In this document: piece after piece, positions 1-6,774 of the stretch
Layout: each line of letters begins with the position of its first letter
Position numbering within the stretch: the stretch's first letter is position 1
Source: DATKCN01 sp035513175
GTDB taxonomy: Bacteria; Chloroflexota; Chloroflexia; Thermomicrobiales; CFX8
Assembly (NCBI GenBank): GCA_035513175.1
Contig: DATKCN010000083.1
Span: 1 to 16,144, forward strand
Direction of reading: 5' to 3'
DNA: 16,144 nucleotides
Translations under genes and position numbers: made by a program
Notes under the pieces: generated by a model
The model's input: only the letters and a program-made list of their open reading frames with translations
Database searches by the model: none
What the model was told of the DNA's origin: nothing

Positions 1-50
1 TCAAGCGAGTGCAGGACGGGGAGATTGTCGGAGTAGATTACGCGGGGCAT
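1..50 (-). CDS. N-terminus of a probable site-specific DNA methyltransferase (partial)
   Basis: Only the first 16 codons are in the window; the gene runs off the left edge. They read MPRVIYSDNLPVLHSL. The pattern 'Y-x-D-N-L-x-V-L-x-S-L' is the usual opening of adenine- or cytosine-N4-specific DNA methyltransferases of the D-P-P-F/Y class, where it forms the SAM-binding motif just before the catalytic motif. An in-frame TGA lies three codons before the ATG (57-59), so this ATG is the first possible start. The leader between the start and a REP-like hairpin is only about 17 bases and contains GGTGAGGG. The catalytic motif and any restriction partner lie outside the window, so the call rests on a short but characteristic motif. 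Confidence 0.5.
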   Translation of the reverse strand, partial: MPRVIYSDNLPVLHSL

Positions 51-67
51 TCGCCCTCACCCCCCGG

Positions 68-95
68 CCCCCTCTCCCAATGCTGGGAGAGGGGG
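68..95. repeat. REP-like palindrome, 12-bp perfect stem
   Basis: CCCCCTCTCCCA (68-79) pairs perfectly with TGGGAGAGGGGG (84-95) around a four-base loop ATGC. The preceding bases CCCTCACCCCCCGG belong to a style of C-rich REP-like repeat found between genes in many GC-rich bacteria. It sits between the stop of the ABC permease and the start of the methyltransferase, both on the minus strand. It could act as a terminator-like or mRNA-stabilising hairpin; no T-run follows on either strand. Confidence 0.65.
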
Positions 96-121
96 AGACG
101 CGTCCCGCGCACTTCGGACCG

Positions 122-156
122 CTCCCCTATCCGCCAACCGCTACCCGCTACCCGCT
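122..156 (-). repeat. Heptamer repeat, copy 1
   Basis: Read on the minus strand, this is AGCGGGT, AGCGGGT, AGCGGTT, GGCGGAT, AGGGGAG in unbroken 7-base register. It begins two bases after the TGA stop of the ABC permease. Other copies are at 1234-1261 (minus), 13183-13210, 13782-13816 and 15088-15115 (plus). Confidence 0.8.
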
Positions 157-158
157 CG

Positions 159-950
159 TCAGCCACCCTGCACCACCACTTTGCGCACGGCAGCGCCCAG
201 CAGCGCCTGGCCTGCCAGCATTAGCCCGGCGCCCCAGGCCGCCTGGAACAGCAGCAGCGCCGCGAGGTCCAGCCCGGTTGCCTTGCCGAGCAGCACGTCG
301 ACCGGAGCCTGGATGATGCCCGCGAACGGCAGCCAGCCCGCTACCTGCCGCGCGCCGTCCGGCCAGTAGACAAGTGGCACGAGCAGGCCCGAGAAGAAGG
401 AGTTGGCGAACATCAACGCGAAGCCGGGGCCACGGTAGTCGAGCAGCCAGAAGGCGGCGACATTAACAATGAAGCGCAGGCCGAAGCTGATCCAGACCGC
501 CAGCGCCACGGACAGCATGAAGGCCAGCCAGCGGCCCGGCTCCGGTGTAAGCCGCACGCCGAACAGGACGATGCCAACCACCACCGTCGGGATGGAGCGG
601 AAGATGACGTGGTAGACGGCCCGCCCCGCGTCCTGCGCCAGCCAGAAGGTGTAGTAGTCGAACGGCTTGCTCAGGTCGGAGACCACGTCCCCGCTGCGGA
701 TCGTCTCGGCGATCTCCCACCAGCCCCAGAGGTAGACGGGCATGATCAGCGCCTGCGAGACCCAGACGAAGGCCTTGGCGTCATCGAGCGTCCAGCCCGC
801 GACGACGCCAAGGCCGGCGTACAGGCCGATGAAGACGTAGGTCCGCAGCGCGCCGAAAAAAGAGTTGGTCGCCAGCCCGGCGATGTTCGCGGCCCGGTAG
901 GTTGTGTGCCGGGCGAAGGCGCGCTTCGCCACCTCGACGTAGAGGGACAC
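159..950 (-). CDS. ABC-2 family transporter permease
   Basis: This 263-residue integral membrane protein resembles the ABC-2 permease family that includes DUF990-type permeases. These proteins form the membrane part of ABC exporters and need a separate ATPase. About six hydrophobic segments are visible: a cytoplasmic N-terminus with MSLYVEVAKRAF, then two segments, a polar stretch near residues 80-95 (SGDVVSDLSKPFDYY, typical of the family), then four further segments. The GTG start is supported by AAGGAG at 957-962, six bases upstream. The ATPase and second permease that normally accompany this type are not adjacent: the next gene downstream is the methyltransferase and the next upstream is on the other strand. 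The substrate cannot be read. Heptamer repeats in the gene's own orientation lie on both sides of it. Confidence 0.8.
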   Translation of the reverse strand: MSLYVEVAKRAFARHTTYRAANIAGLATNSFFGALRTYVFIGLYAGLGVVAGWTLDDAKAFVWVSQALIMPVYLWGWWEIAETIRSGDVVSDLSKPFDYYTFWLAQDAGRAVYHVIFRSIPTVVVGIVLFGVRLTPEPGRWLAFMLSVALAVWISFGLRFIVNVAAFWLLDYRGPGFALMFANSFFSGLLVPLVYWPDGARQVAGWLPFAGIIQAPVDVLLGKATGLDLAALLLFQAAWGAGLMLAGQALLGAAVRKVVVQGG

Positions 951-1318
951 GGGGGGCTCCTTGGGTCGGGACGCGGGACGTGTGGGAACGAGATACGACG
1001 GTTGGACAGAGCGCGGGAGTATAGCACGGGACAGGACCGCGCTCGTGGTGGAGCACTATCTCAACACGCTGGGCGCGCATATGCCACGCATCGTCCGCGC
1101 AGGCGCTGAGCAGGACGTTCGACGCGCGGTCGCTGTCCCAGGCGCTTGCGGCGCGGCTCATGCCGCCGCCTCTCCCCGAGCCTGCGAACTCCGAGCAGCG
1201 TTCCATCGTCTCCCCCTGAACTCGCCGCAACACTTCCGCTACCCGCTACCCGCTACCTGCCCGCCATGCCATACTAGGCGGCGATTGGCATCGGGCGCGG
1301 CGCGCGAAGGGTGACGGA
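951..1318. other. Intergenic region between divergent genes
   Basis: These 368 bases separate the ABC permease (minus) from the hypothetical gene at 1319 (plus). They hold the permease ribosome-binding site (957-962), a minus-strand TATACT that could be a -10 element (1018-1023, no convincing -35 element), and heptamer repeat copy 2 (1234-1261). The minus-strand open frame reaching 1233 runs antisense across the permease gene and looks spurious. Confidence 0.5.
1234..1261 (-). repeat. Heptamer repeat, copy 2
   Basis: On the minus strand this reads GGCAGGT, AGCGGGT, AGCGGGT, AGCGGAA. It has the same orientation as copy 1 and as the ABC permease between them, so the permease is bracketed by direct repeats. 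It ends about 58 bases before the hypothetical gene that starts at 1319. Confidence 0.7.
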
Positions 1319-1813
1319 ATGTCTGGCAGTTCTGGCAGCGACACAACGAACATCGAGACGGGAGCCGGATCGGCGGTTGGCGTCGACGCCGAGGACACGG
1401 CTGATAGCGCGCTGTCCCACGCCGAGCTGGTCGCGCGACTGGAGGCCATCCGCCCGCGCGTCATGCCGCTGTTACAGGCCGTGCAGCGTGAGTACCGTGG
1501 CCGCGCGCGCGACGGTCACCCGCGCATCATCGACAACGTGCAGCGGGGCGGCATCTTCGGCCTGGAGCTCGATCCCGGCTACGGCGTGTATTTCATGACC
1601 GACGGCACAAGCGTCTATGGCGAGCTGCACGCCATCTCCCACCGCACCGACACCCTGTCCAACGCCAACGTGGAAAAGTTCGCCGGCAGCCCCGACATCG
1701 AGCGCCGGGAGATCGACGCCGGCTGGACTGACCACCACTACCGCAACATCGTCTCGGAATTGCTGAACCGCTGGAATTACCAGCAGCTGCGGATTTTTCG
1801 CGTCGATTCGTGA
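1319..1813 (+). CDS. Conserved-looking hypothetical protein, 164 residues
   Basis: I do not recognise a family. The first 35 residues are polar, rich in Ser, Gly, Thr and Asp, and probably disordered. From about residue 36 there is a compact, likely soluble alpha/beta domain with segments such as LVARLEAIRPRVMPLL, GIFGLELDPGYGVYFM and ELLNRWNYQQLRIFRVDS at the C-terminus. There is no signal peptide or membrane segment. GAAGGG at 1305-1310 sits eight bases before the ATG. The gene converges on ndk with a 24-base gap. Codon use matches its neighbours, and the balanced composition of the domain suggests a real protein. Confidence 0.75.
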   Translation: MSGSSGSDTTNIETGAGSAVGVDAEDTADSALSHAELVARLEAIRPRVMPLLQAVQREYRGRARDGHPRIIDNVQRGGIFGLELDPGYGVYFMTDGTSVYGELHAISHRTDTLSNANVEKFAGSPDIERREIDAGWTDHHYRNIVSELLNRWNYQQLRIFRVDS

Positions 1814-1837
1814 CGCGGAGTTGGGCGCTGATCCCCG

Positions 1838-2296
1838 TTACTCTTCGATAATCCAGCGGTCGGTGTCGCGCGCGTAGCTGATGAGCTCGTCCGGACGGAA
1901 GAAGAGGTCGATCTCCGACCGGGCGGCGCCGGCGCTGTCGGAGCGGTGGATGAGGTTGCGGCCGATGGAGAGCGCCAGGTCGCCGCGGATGGTGCCGGTG
2001 GCGGCCTCGACCGGGTGCGTCTTGCCGACCGTGGCGTCGACGGCAGCGATGGCCGACGGGCCCTCCAGCACGCCGACGACTACCGCGCCGGAGGTGATGT
2101 ACTGCACCAGGCCCTCGTAGAACGGCCTGTCCTTGTGGACGCCATAGTGCCGTTCGGCCAGTGGGCGGTCGATGCGCGTCAGCTTCAGCGCGATCAGCTT
2201 CAGGCCGCGCCGCTCCAGCCGCTGGATGATCTCGCCGATCAGGCCGCGCTGCACGCCGTCCGGCTTGACAATGATCAGTGTGCGTTCGATGGCCAT
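1838..2296 (-). CDS. ndk: Nucleoside diphosphate kinase
   Basis: The enzyme transfers the gamma phosphate of ATP to other (deoxy)nucleoside diphosphates through a phosphohistidine intermediate, keeping NTP and dNTP pools balanced in the cytoplasm. The 152-residue protein has the family's normal length. It opens with ERTLIIVKPDGVQRGLIGEI, carries Lys11 in KPDG, and has the active-site histidine at residue 117 in GRNLIHRSDS. Internal landmarks VHKDRPFYEGLV and DLFFRPDEL also fit. I chose the ATG at 2296, not the open frame reaching 2404, because the longer form only adds a non-conserved Arg/Ala-rich leader. AGGAG lies at 2311-2315, slightly far away. It is the third gene of a minus-strand run after the TPR and roadblock genes, but a hairpin (2374-2400) in the 151-base gap may give it its own transcript. 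Confidence 0.95.
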   Translation of the reverse strand: MAIERTLIIVKPDGVQRGLIGEIIQRLERRGLKLIALKLTRIDRPLAERHYGVHKDRPFYEGLVQYITSGAVVVGVLEGPSAIAAVDATVGKTHPVEAATGTIRGDLALSIGRNLIHRSDSAGAARSEIDLFFRPDELISYARDTDRWIIEE

Positions 2297-2373
2297 GTCT
2301 GCCCGTTCCCCTCCTGGCGCCTGCCGGTGTCGACGGCGCCCGCGCGCGGATCGAGCGGCCCGGCACGCGTCGA

Positions 2374-2400
2374 GCCGGTCAGGCCGCGGGGCCGACCGGC
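2374..2400 (-). terminator. Hairpin between roadblock gene and ndk
   Basis: GCCGGTC (2374-2380) pairs with GACCGGC (2394-2400). After one bulged base, GGCC (2382-2385) pairs with GGCC (2390-2393) around a four-base loop, giving an 11-bp GC-only stem. On the minus strand it lies about 48 bases after the roadblock stop and about 77 bases before ndk. No U-tract follows, so it may be a Rho-independent-like terminator, an attenuator or a processing site. Confidence 0.4.
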
Positions 2401-2447
2401 GCAAACGGTATCACAGGCATGGGGAGCGCCCGCACGGCGGGCCGGGC

Positions 2448-2786
2448 TCAGACGGCGATCGCCTCTTCCAGCGCCGCGAGCTGCCTGCTCATCATGGCCA
2501 CGACCGGCTCGCGCGGGAGGGCGCTATCGGTCAGCACCACCAGCCGCATGTCCTGCCCGCGCAGCACGTGCATCGTGCCGCCGCGCGTGTTGGCCGAGAC
2601 ATACAGGTCGTCGCCGGTCTGGGAGCTGGACGCCGCCGCCAGCAGCTCCGTGTCCTCGGGGTTCAGCCCGGCGTGGGCGATGACCAGCCCGTCCATGGTG
2701 GTCACCAGCGCCCCGAGCACGACACGGTACTCAAGCAGCTCCATGAGAAGCTGGTTCATCCCGCCGCCTGTAGTTGCGTTCGACAT
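2448..2786 (-). CDS. Roadblock/LC7 domain protein (MglB-like)
   Basis: This 112-residue protein consists almost entirely of a roadblock/LC7 fold. An N-terminal amphipathic helix (MNQLLMELLEYRVVLGALVT) leads into the typical strand 'TTMDGLVIAHAGL'. A helix with LLAAASSS, the paired strands DLYVSANTRGGTMHVLRGQDMRLVVLTD, and a final helix follow. Prokaryotic proteins of this family, such as MglB, dimerise and regulate Ras-like GTPases such as MglA, often in polarity, motility or signalling. No GTPase gene is present here. The ATG is 53 bases after the TPR gene's stop, on the same strand, so the two are probably co-transcribed and may interact. Confidence 0.85.
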   Translation of the reverse strand: MSNATTGGGMNQLLMELLEYRVVLGALVTTMDGLVIAHAGLNPEDTELLAAASSSQTGDDLYVSANTRGGTMHVLRGQDMRLVVLTDSALPREPVVAMMSRQLAALEEAIAV

Positions 2787-2839
2787 CGCGTCCTGCGCTT
2801 TCTGTTCACTCCACCGGCGTGTTGGGCGACGCTATCATG

Positions 2840-5668
2840 TCATGCACGGACGCCGCGCTTATGCCGCTGGAGCGCGAGGGCGGCGTGGGCGCTGGCGCGG
2901 CTGGTGTCGCCGTGGCGCCGGTAGATATCTCCGAGCAGGCGATGGGCCATCTCGGGTGACTGTTCGCGGTCGACACACTCGTTCAGCGCTTGCAGCAGCG
3001 CGTCGTGCCGCGACGGGGCATGGCGGATCAGCCAGCGGTACTCGGCGAAGGCGTCGGACAGCTCTCCCTGCTCGCGCAACGCCTCGGCCAGCCACCAGCG
3101 CATCTGGTCATCGTCCGGCGTCAGCTCGAGGGCGGCGCGCAGCGTGGAGACATCGAGGGCGGAATCGAACTCGACGATGCGGTCGTCTTCATCCGCGTCC
3201 ACGCCGGCATCGACCGCCCCGGCGGCCTCGTCGTCCTGCCAGTCCGCCGGGGCGGAGTCCCGCGCCTGCGCCAGCTCGTCGGTCGCGACCTCCTGGGACA
3301 GCTCCCGATCGCCGATGATGACGCCACCGGAGACGAGCCCCTGCTTGATCTGGCGCGCGCGGTGGAACACCTCGGTGCCCGGCCGGAGGCTGTCGGTCAG
3401 CCTGGACGTGGGCGCGCTGGACGCTTCCGCCGCCGCCTCCGGCGCCTCGTGCTGGGCGTCGCTCGTGGCAGGCTCGCCGCCGAGCACCCGAGTGACCGCG
3501 ATCGAGTGCTCGATGATCGGATCGAGCTTGTCCACGTCCAGGCCGGGTGTCACGCGCGACAGCTCGTCCTCGATGCGGGGCTCCGGGGTTGTTCGGTCCT
3601 CCACGCCCGGCGCGTCGACAGCCTCGGCCGCCGGCGCGATGTCGACCTCTGGATCGTCCTCGAAGGCCAGCAGCGTGTCGAGGTCATCGTCGCTGGGAAT
3701 GGCTGAGACGCTGGAATCCCAGGCTGTGTGGCGCTGGCCCGTGCCCGGCGCCGCGTCGGCGCTGTCGAATTCCTCGAACGCGAACGGCTCCAGGCCGCCG
3801 AGTTGATCGTCATCCGGCCCCGCCTGGCCGGGCTCGTCGTTGGCGGCGGACAGGGCGTCGTCATGCGCTGCCGCTGGGCTGGCTGCGTCGAAGGAGTCAG
3901 ATTCGTCGGCCTCGTCGGCCTCGTCGTCGAACAGATCGAAGGGCGCGATGCCTTCCCGCTCGCCGCCCTGCTCCTCTATCTCGAACGGCGCCAGGCCGAT
4001 GTCGTCCAGCGAGCGCAGCTCCGCGGTGTAGCCCGGCTGGTAGCCTTCCGGCATCGCGCGCAGGATCTCGTCGTCGATCGAATCCCAATCGGCGGTGATC
4101 CGCGTGGCGTCATCCGTCTCGGACGGCGGGCGCGACTGCTCCAGCAGCTGATCGTCCATCTCAAGCGAGGGCATCGCCTCGCCTGCCTCGGCGGCCGCGC
4201 GGGCTCGGGGATCGAACGGCGCGAATCCCTCGTCGCCAAGCGATTGGAGCACGGTGGTGTAGCCACCCGGCGTCGTCGCGGGCGGCCGGCTGTCGTCGAT
4301 GTCGTCCTGCCGTGGGGCATCGCCGTCGGCGCGTGACAGCGCATCCGCGACATCCCCTTCGATCGCCGCCGCCAGCGACGCGAGGTCATCGGCCGGCTCA
4401 GACGGAGCGTCGGTGGCTTGTCGCCCGAGCGCGTCGGTCACGGGCCTGGTGGAGACGACCTGATCGACGCCCGAGGCCTGCTCGAACCCGAGGGACGCCT
4501 CGTCGAACGGTAGCGCTTCGTCAACCGGCTGGGGCGCGCGCTCATCCGCCGCCGGATCGGGCGGCGCGTCGCCGCGCTCCGTGGCCGGCAGATCGGTCTG
4601 CATCCCGCCGAACTCCTCCGGGCTGATGGGCTGGAAGCCCTCCGGCAGGCCGCCGAGCTCTTCAATACTGATCGGCGTGAGCTCGCCCTCAATGCCGAGG
4701 CTGTCGAAGCTGAAGGCATCGGGGGCAGACTCCGCGGCTTGCAGCGCGTCCGACTCGCCTCCGAACTCCTCGACGCTGATGGGCTCCAGCTCCTCGATTG
4801 AAGCGGCCGGCAGTTCGGCCCGCGCCGGCAGGTACTCGAAATCGGGGGCGGGCGCGATGCGGAGGCGCTCCACGGGCGTGTCGGCCACCTCATCCCCGAA
4901 GCCGGGCATCGCGTCGAGGGGCAGCTCGAGATAGCCGCGGTCGGCGCGTGGATTCGTGGCCAGCATGCTCGCCACGATGACCCCGTCCGGGTCGACCGCG
5001 CGCAGCTGCCGTAGCAGATCGTCCGCGCGCCCGGCGCTGCCGGACCGCCGTTCGACGTCAGCGGCGATCGCGAGCGCCGCGGCGGACTCGGGGAACTGCT
5101 CCAGGGCCTCGTGGGCCAGCCGCGCGGCCTCGGCGTCGTGCCCCATGCGCCAGAGGCATTCCGCCATGCCGAGCTTCAGATCGACCCGGTTCGGCAGGTC
5201 GGCCAGCGCGCGCCGGAAGGCATCGACGGCGCGGCGCAACCGGGACGCGTTGGCGTGCATCTGCGCGAGCGCCGCGTGCGACAGCTGCAAGTCGCCATCG
5301 GCCCCGTAGCGGCGCATGGCAACGCGCGCGAGCGGCTCACGCAACTGGCGCTGATCGGGCGCCAGCTCCCAGGCGACCTGGCAGTAGGCCAGCGCCTGCT
5401 CCGTGGAGCCCTGGTCCTCGGCGATCAGCCCCAACCCGAGATAGGCGCCCGGCGCACGCTGATGACGGGCCAGCGACTCGGCAAAAGCCCGCTGCGCGCC
5501 AGCCAGCTGTCCCTGCTCGCGAAAGGCTTCGCCGAGCATGCCATGAGCGCGGGCGTAGCCAGGAAACTGGCGTATGAGCTGCGCGCAGGTCTGAGACGCC
5601 GCGCGGAAATCGCCGCCGTTCATCTCCTCCTGCGCCTGGCGCATGACTTCGGCAATTGACAACGTCAT
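2840..5668 (-). CDS. Large TPR protein with long acidic linker and repeated PF/PIS motifs
   Basis: The 942-residue protein has tetratricopeptide repeats at both ends. Residues 1 to about 220 hold several TPR units (for example YARAHGMLGEAFREQGQLAG and GAYLGLGLIAEDQGSTEQAL). A further set occupies about 840-942 (WWLAEALREQGELSDAFAEY). The middle 600 residues are acidic, low in complexity and probably disordered. They carry short repeated motifs: LEPISVEEFGG (about 294), LTPISIEELGG (330), FQPISPEEFGG (345), FAPFDP (481), LAPFEIEEQGG (559), IAPFDLFDD (573) and LEPFAFEEFD (626). Two longer parallel units start at about 470 and 548 (GYTTVLQSLGDEGFAPF, GYTAELRSLDDIGLAPF). There is no signal peptide or membrane helix. 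TPRs bind protein partners, so a scaffold role with the roadblock protein just downstream is likely but inferred. GAGGGTGA precedes the ATG. Confidence 0.88.
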   Translation of the reverse strand: MTLSIAEVMRQAQEEMNGGDFRAASQTCAQLIRQFPGYARAHGMLGEAFREQGQLAGAQRAFAESLARHQRAPGAYLGLGLIAEDQGSTEQALAYCQVAWELAPDQRQLREPLARVAMRRYGADGDLQLSHAALAQMHANASRLRRAVDAFRRALADLPNRVDLKLGMAECLWRMGHDAEAARLAHEALEQFPESAAALAIAADVERRSGSAGRADDLLRQLRAVDPDGVIVASMLATNPRADRGYLELPLDAMPGFGDEVADTPVERLRIAPAPDFEYLPARAELPAASIEELEPISVEEFGGESDALQAAESAPDAFSFDSLGIEGELTPISIEELGGLPEGFQPISPEEFGGMQTDLPATERGDAPPDPAADERAPQPVDEALPFDEASLGFEQASGVDQVVSTRPVTDALGRQATDAPSEPADDLASLAAAIEGDVADALSRADGDAPRQDDIDDSRPPATTPGGYTTVLQSLGDEGFAPFDPRARAAAEAGEAMPSLEMDDQLLEQSRPPSETDDATRITADWDSIDDEILRAMPEGYQPGYTAELRSLDDIGLAPFEIEEQGGEREGIAPFDLFDDEADEADESDSFDAASPAAAHDDALSAANDEPGQAGPDDDQLGGLEPFAFEEFDSADAAPGTGQRHTAWDSSVSAIPSDDDLDTLLAFEDDPEVDIAPAAEAVDAPGVEDRTTPEPRIEDELSRVTPGLDVDKLDPIIEHSIAVTRVLGGEPATSDAQHEAPEAAAEASSAPTSRLTDSLRPGTEVFHRARQIKQGLVSGGVIIGDRELSQEVATDELAQARDSAPADWQDDEAAGAVDAGVDADEDDRIVEFDSALDVSTLRAALELTPDDDQMRWWLAEALREQGELSDAFAEYRWLIRHAPSRHDALLQALNECVDREQSPEMAHRLLGDIYRRHGDTSRASAHAALALQRHKRGVRA

Positions 5669-5719
5669 CTTCGCTCACCCTCGGGCCAACGCGATCGTCT
5701 GGATTGTGGACGCTGGCCT

Positions 5720-5733
5720 AGCTGTATACAGCT
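5720..5733. promoter_or_regulatory. 14-bp perfect palindrome in the TPR gene leader
   Basis: AGCTGTATACAGCT is a perfect palindrome lying 52 bases before the TPR start and downstream of the predicted minus-strand promoter. It could be a repressor operator. It also contains TATACA, so a weak promoter on either strand is possible. Confidence 0.4.
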
Positions 5734-5805
5734 CGATTGTCCGTGTGTATCGTGGAAGCAAGGCGATCGGGCTCATCCTTGCGCGCAGTGATACGTGGCG
5801 CCTGC

Positions 5806-5833
5806 ATTATAGAACGTTGCTCCACGGGCTCAA
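5806..5833 (-). promoter_or_regulatory. Sigma-70-type promoter for the TPR-roadblock operon
   Basis: On the minus strand, TTGAGC (5828-5833) and a perfect TATAAT (5806-5811) are 16 bases apart. Transcription would start near 5799 and give a leader of about 130 bases before the TPR ATG at 5668. This leader includes the palindrome at 5720-5733. Confidence 0.6.
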
Positions 5834-5931
5834 TCCCGCCGCGTAGCCCAATTCTCCCAATTCACGCGGCGGGCGCCGCTGGGCTGGCATAACGGCGCGG
5901 TCAGACGGGCGCGGTCAGGCGGTGGCGCGGG

Positions 5932-6087
5932 TCACGCCGGCGGCTCCGGCGGGCCGGACGCGTCGGTCGTGTCCGCCTGCGTGCGCCGCGCCTCTCCCCG
6001 TTGAATGGTCCAGAGCGTGATCCAGATCGTTCCGACGAGCGAGACGAGGATCATGCCGATGACAACCAGGTACATCCAGAGCTCCAT
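5932..6087 (-). CDS. Small single-pass membrane protein, 51 residues
   Basis: The frame starts with ATG at 6087 and ends with TGA at 5932-5934. It reads MELWMYLVVIGMILVSLVGT, then IWITLWTIQRGEARRTQADT and a short Pro-rich tail ending PPEPPA. Residues about 4-28 form one strong transmembrane helix. An Arg-rich polar stretch follows, so the C-terminus probably stays in the cytoplasm. A good ribosome-binding site, GAAGGGA (6093-6099), is five bases before the ATG. The hydrophobic-then-basic layout resembles small subunits or assembly factors of membrane complexes, but I recognise no family. It is well separated from both neighbours (about 100 bases from the TPR promoter) and may be its own unit. 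Confidence 0.7.
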   Translation of the reverse strand: MELWMYLVVIGMILVSLVGTIWITLWTIQRGEARRTQADTTDASGPPEPPA

Positions 6088-6177
6088 CGCCGTCCCTTCA
6101 TGTGCGTCGAGCGCCCGTCACCCGCTGGGCGGAGCGCTCGCCTCCCCTATCTTACCGAGCGCGCCGGGTGCTGACCG

Positions 6178-6500
6178 GCCATTCCTGCAAACATAATAGC
6201 CGTGCATTCGTGTCACATGCGACCGGCAACCGGCGCCCGGCAATTTCGATTCACCGGCGGATATTCCCGTGTTGACTGGAGAACGTGGTACGAATCTCCT
6301 ACAATTCCAGGGACGACAGTACTATATGGGGACGCCTGGCTCCCAAACATAGTACTTTTCTCCTATAACAGGTCCTATGATGTGCGGTACATGGGTATTG
6401 CCATGCCTAGTACTTTCTGGTAAGGTCTGTATAGTACTTCCAGAAAATGTGGGAGCCGGTTAGAGAGAGGGCCTCTCTAAGTATCGGATAGGGGATTCTC
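6178..6500 (+). promoter_or_regulatory. AT-richer regulatory region before the 33-residue peptide gene
   Basis: This stretch of about 320 bases is clearly less GC-rich than its surroundings. It holds four of the five AGTACT boxes in the window: 6318-6323, 6351-6356, 6409-6414 and 6433-6438. It also has an imperfect inverted repeat, GGCTCCCA (6338-6345) against TGGGAGCC (6450-6457) with matching ACAT/ATGT just inside, and a small palindrome TTAGAGAG...TCTCTAA (6460-6480). TATAGT at 6430-6435 could be a -10 element and overlaps the last box. The open frame at 6202-6423 runs through the boxes, lacks a ribosome-binding site and is probably not a gene. Confidence 0.55.
6409..6429 (+). promoter_or_regulatory. 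AGTACTTTCTGG-n4-GTCTG box, copy 1
   Basis: AGTACTTTCTGG (6409-6420), then four bases, then GTCTG (6425-6429). It lies 72 bases before the start of the 33-residue peptide gene. The same 17 defined bases recur at 6775-6795 before the HD-GYP gene, so this is probably a binding site or promoter element shared by the two units. The full palindromic form of the core would be CCAGAAAGTACTTTCTGG; the reversed half, AGTACTTCCAGAAA, follows at 6433-6446. Confidence 0.6.
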
Positions 6501-6602
6501 GTGAAGCGCATCAAGGGCAACGTGGTTTACATGGCGCTATGGCTGACCGGCATCATCTCGTTCGTGCTCGCCTCGGGCGCGCCGCACAAGTGGGGCCCGT
6601 AA
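6501..6602 (+). CDS. Small hydrophobic peptide, 33 residues
   Basis: A GTG start leads to MKRIKGNVVYMALWLTGIIS, then FVLASGAPHKWGP and a TAA stop. The basic N-terminus (three Lys/Arg in the first five residues) and one hydrophobic helix (about 8-25) look like a small membrane peptide, or a signal sequence with a short tail. AGGGG at 6489-6494 is a suitably spaced ribosome-binding site. The gene is compactly arranged: a box-rich promoter region directly upstream and a very strong hairpin 26 bases after the stop. This suggests an independent, regulated unit. Possible roles (toxin-like peptide, regulator of a membrane enzyme, leader peptide) cannot be chosen from sequence alone. Confidence 0.6.
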   Translation: MKRIKGNVVYMALWLTGIISFVLASGAPHKWGP

Positions 6603-6628
6603 GCAACAGAACGTCAATACTAAGCAAG

Positions 6629-6668
6629 ACAGCGAGAGAGCGGCTCACGTGAGCCGCTCTCTCGCTGT
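6629..6668. terminator. 40-base perfect palindrome, probable (bidirectional) terminator
   Basis: Bases 6629-6648 are the exact reverse complement of 6649-6668, giving a 20-bp stem with essentially no loop; the centre is CTCACGTGAG. It lies 26 bases after the stop of the 33-residue peptide gene and before the HD-GYP unit. No clear U-tract follows (GTCCCCC), so it may be a hairpin-only terminator or RNA stabiliser. As DNA it could also be a protein-binding site or a cruciform-forming site. Confidence 0.65.
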
Positions 6669-6774
6669 GTCCCCCGCAACCGTCGTCCGGTCGTGACGCA
6701 GGCCGGGCCGACCGGCAGAGCGCGCCGCTGCCCCGCTTCTCGCCCGCAAATGGGAGCACGGTCCTGACGCGATC

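Noticed and set aside
781..1233. 150-residue minus-strand frame upstream of the ABC permease
   Set aside because: It overlaps the permease in another frame, is Arg-rich and has no recognisable domain.
122..1261. Possible CRISPR array from the heptamer repeats
   Set aside because: Units are seven bases, contiguous and without spacers; no cas gene is present.
5643..5846. 67-residue plus-strand frame over the TPR leader
   Set aside because: It overlaps the TPR start and its promoter on the opposite strand and lacks a ribosome-binding site.
6202..6423. 73-residue open frame in the AT-richer region
   Set aside because: It has no ribosome-binding site and runs through three AGTACT boxes; a regulatory region explains it better, though conservation was not tested.
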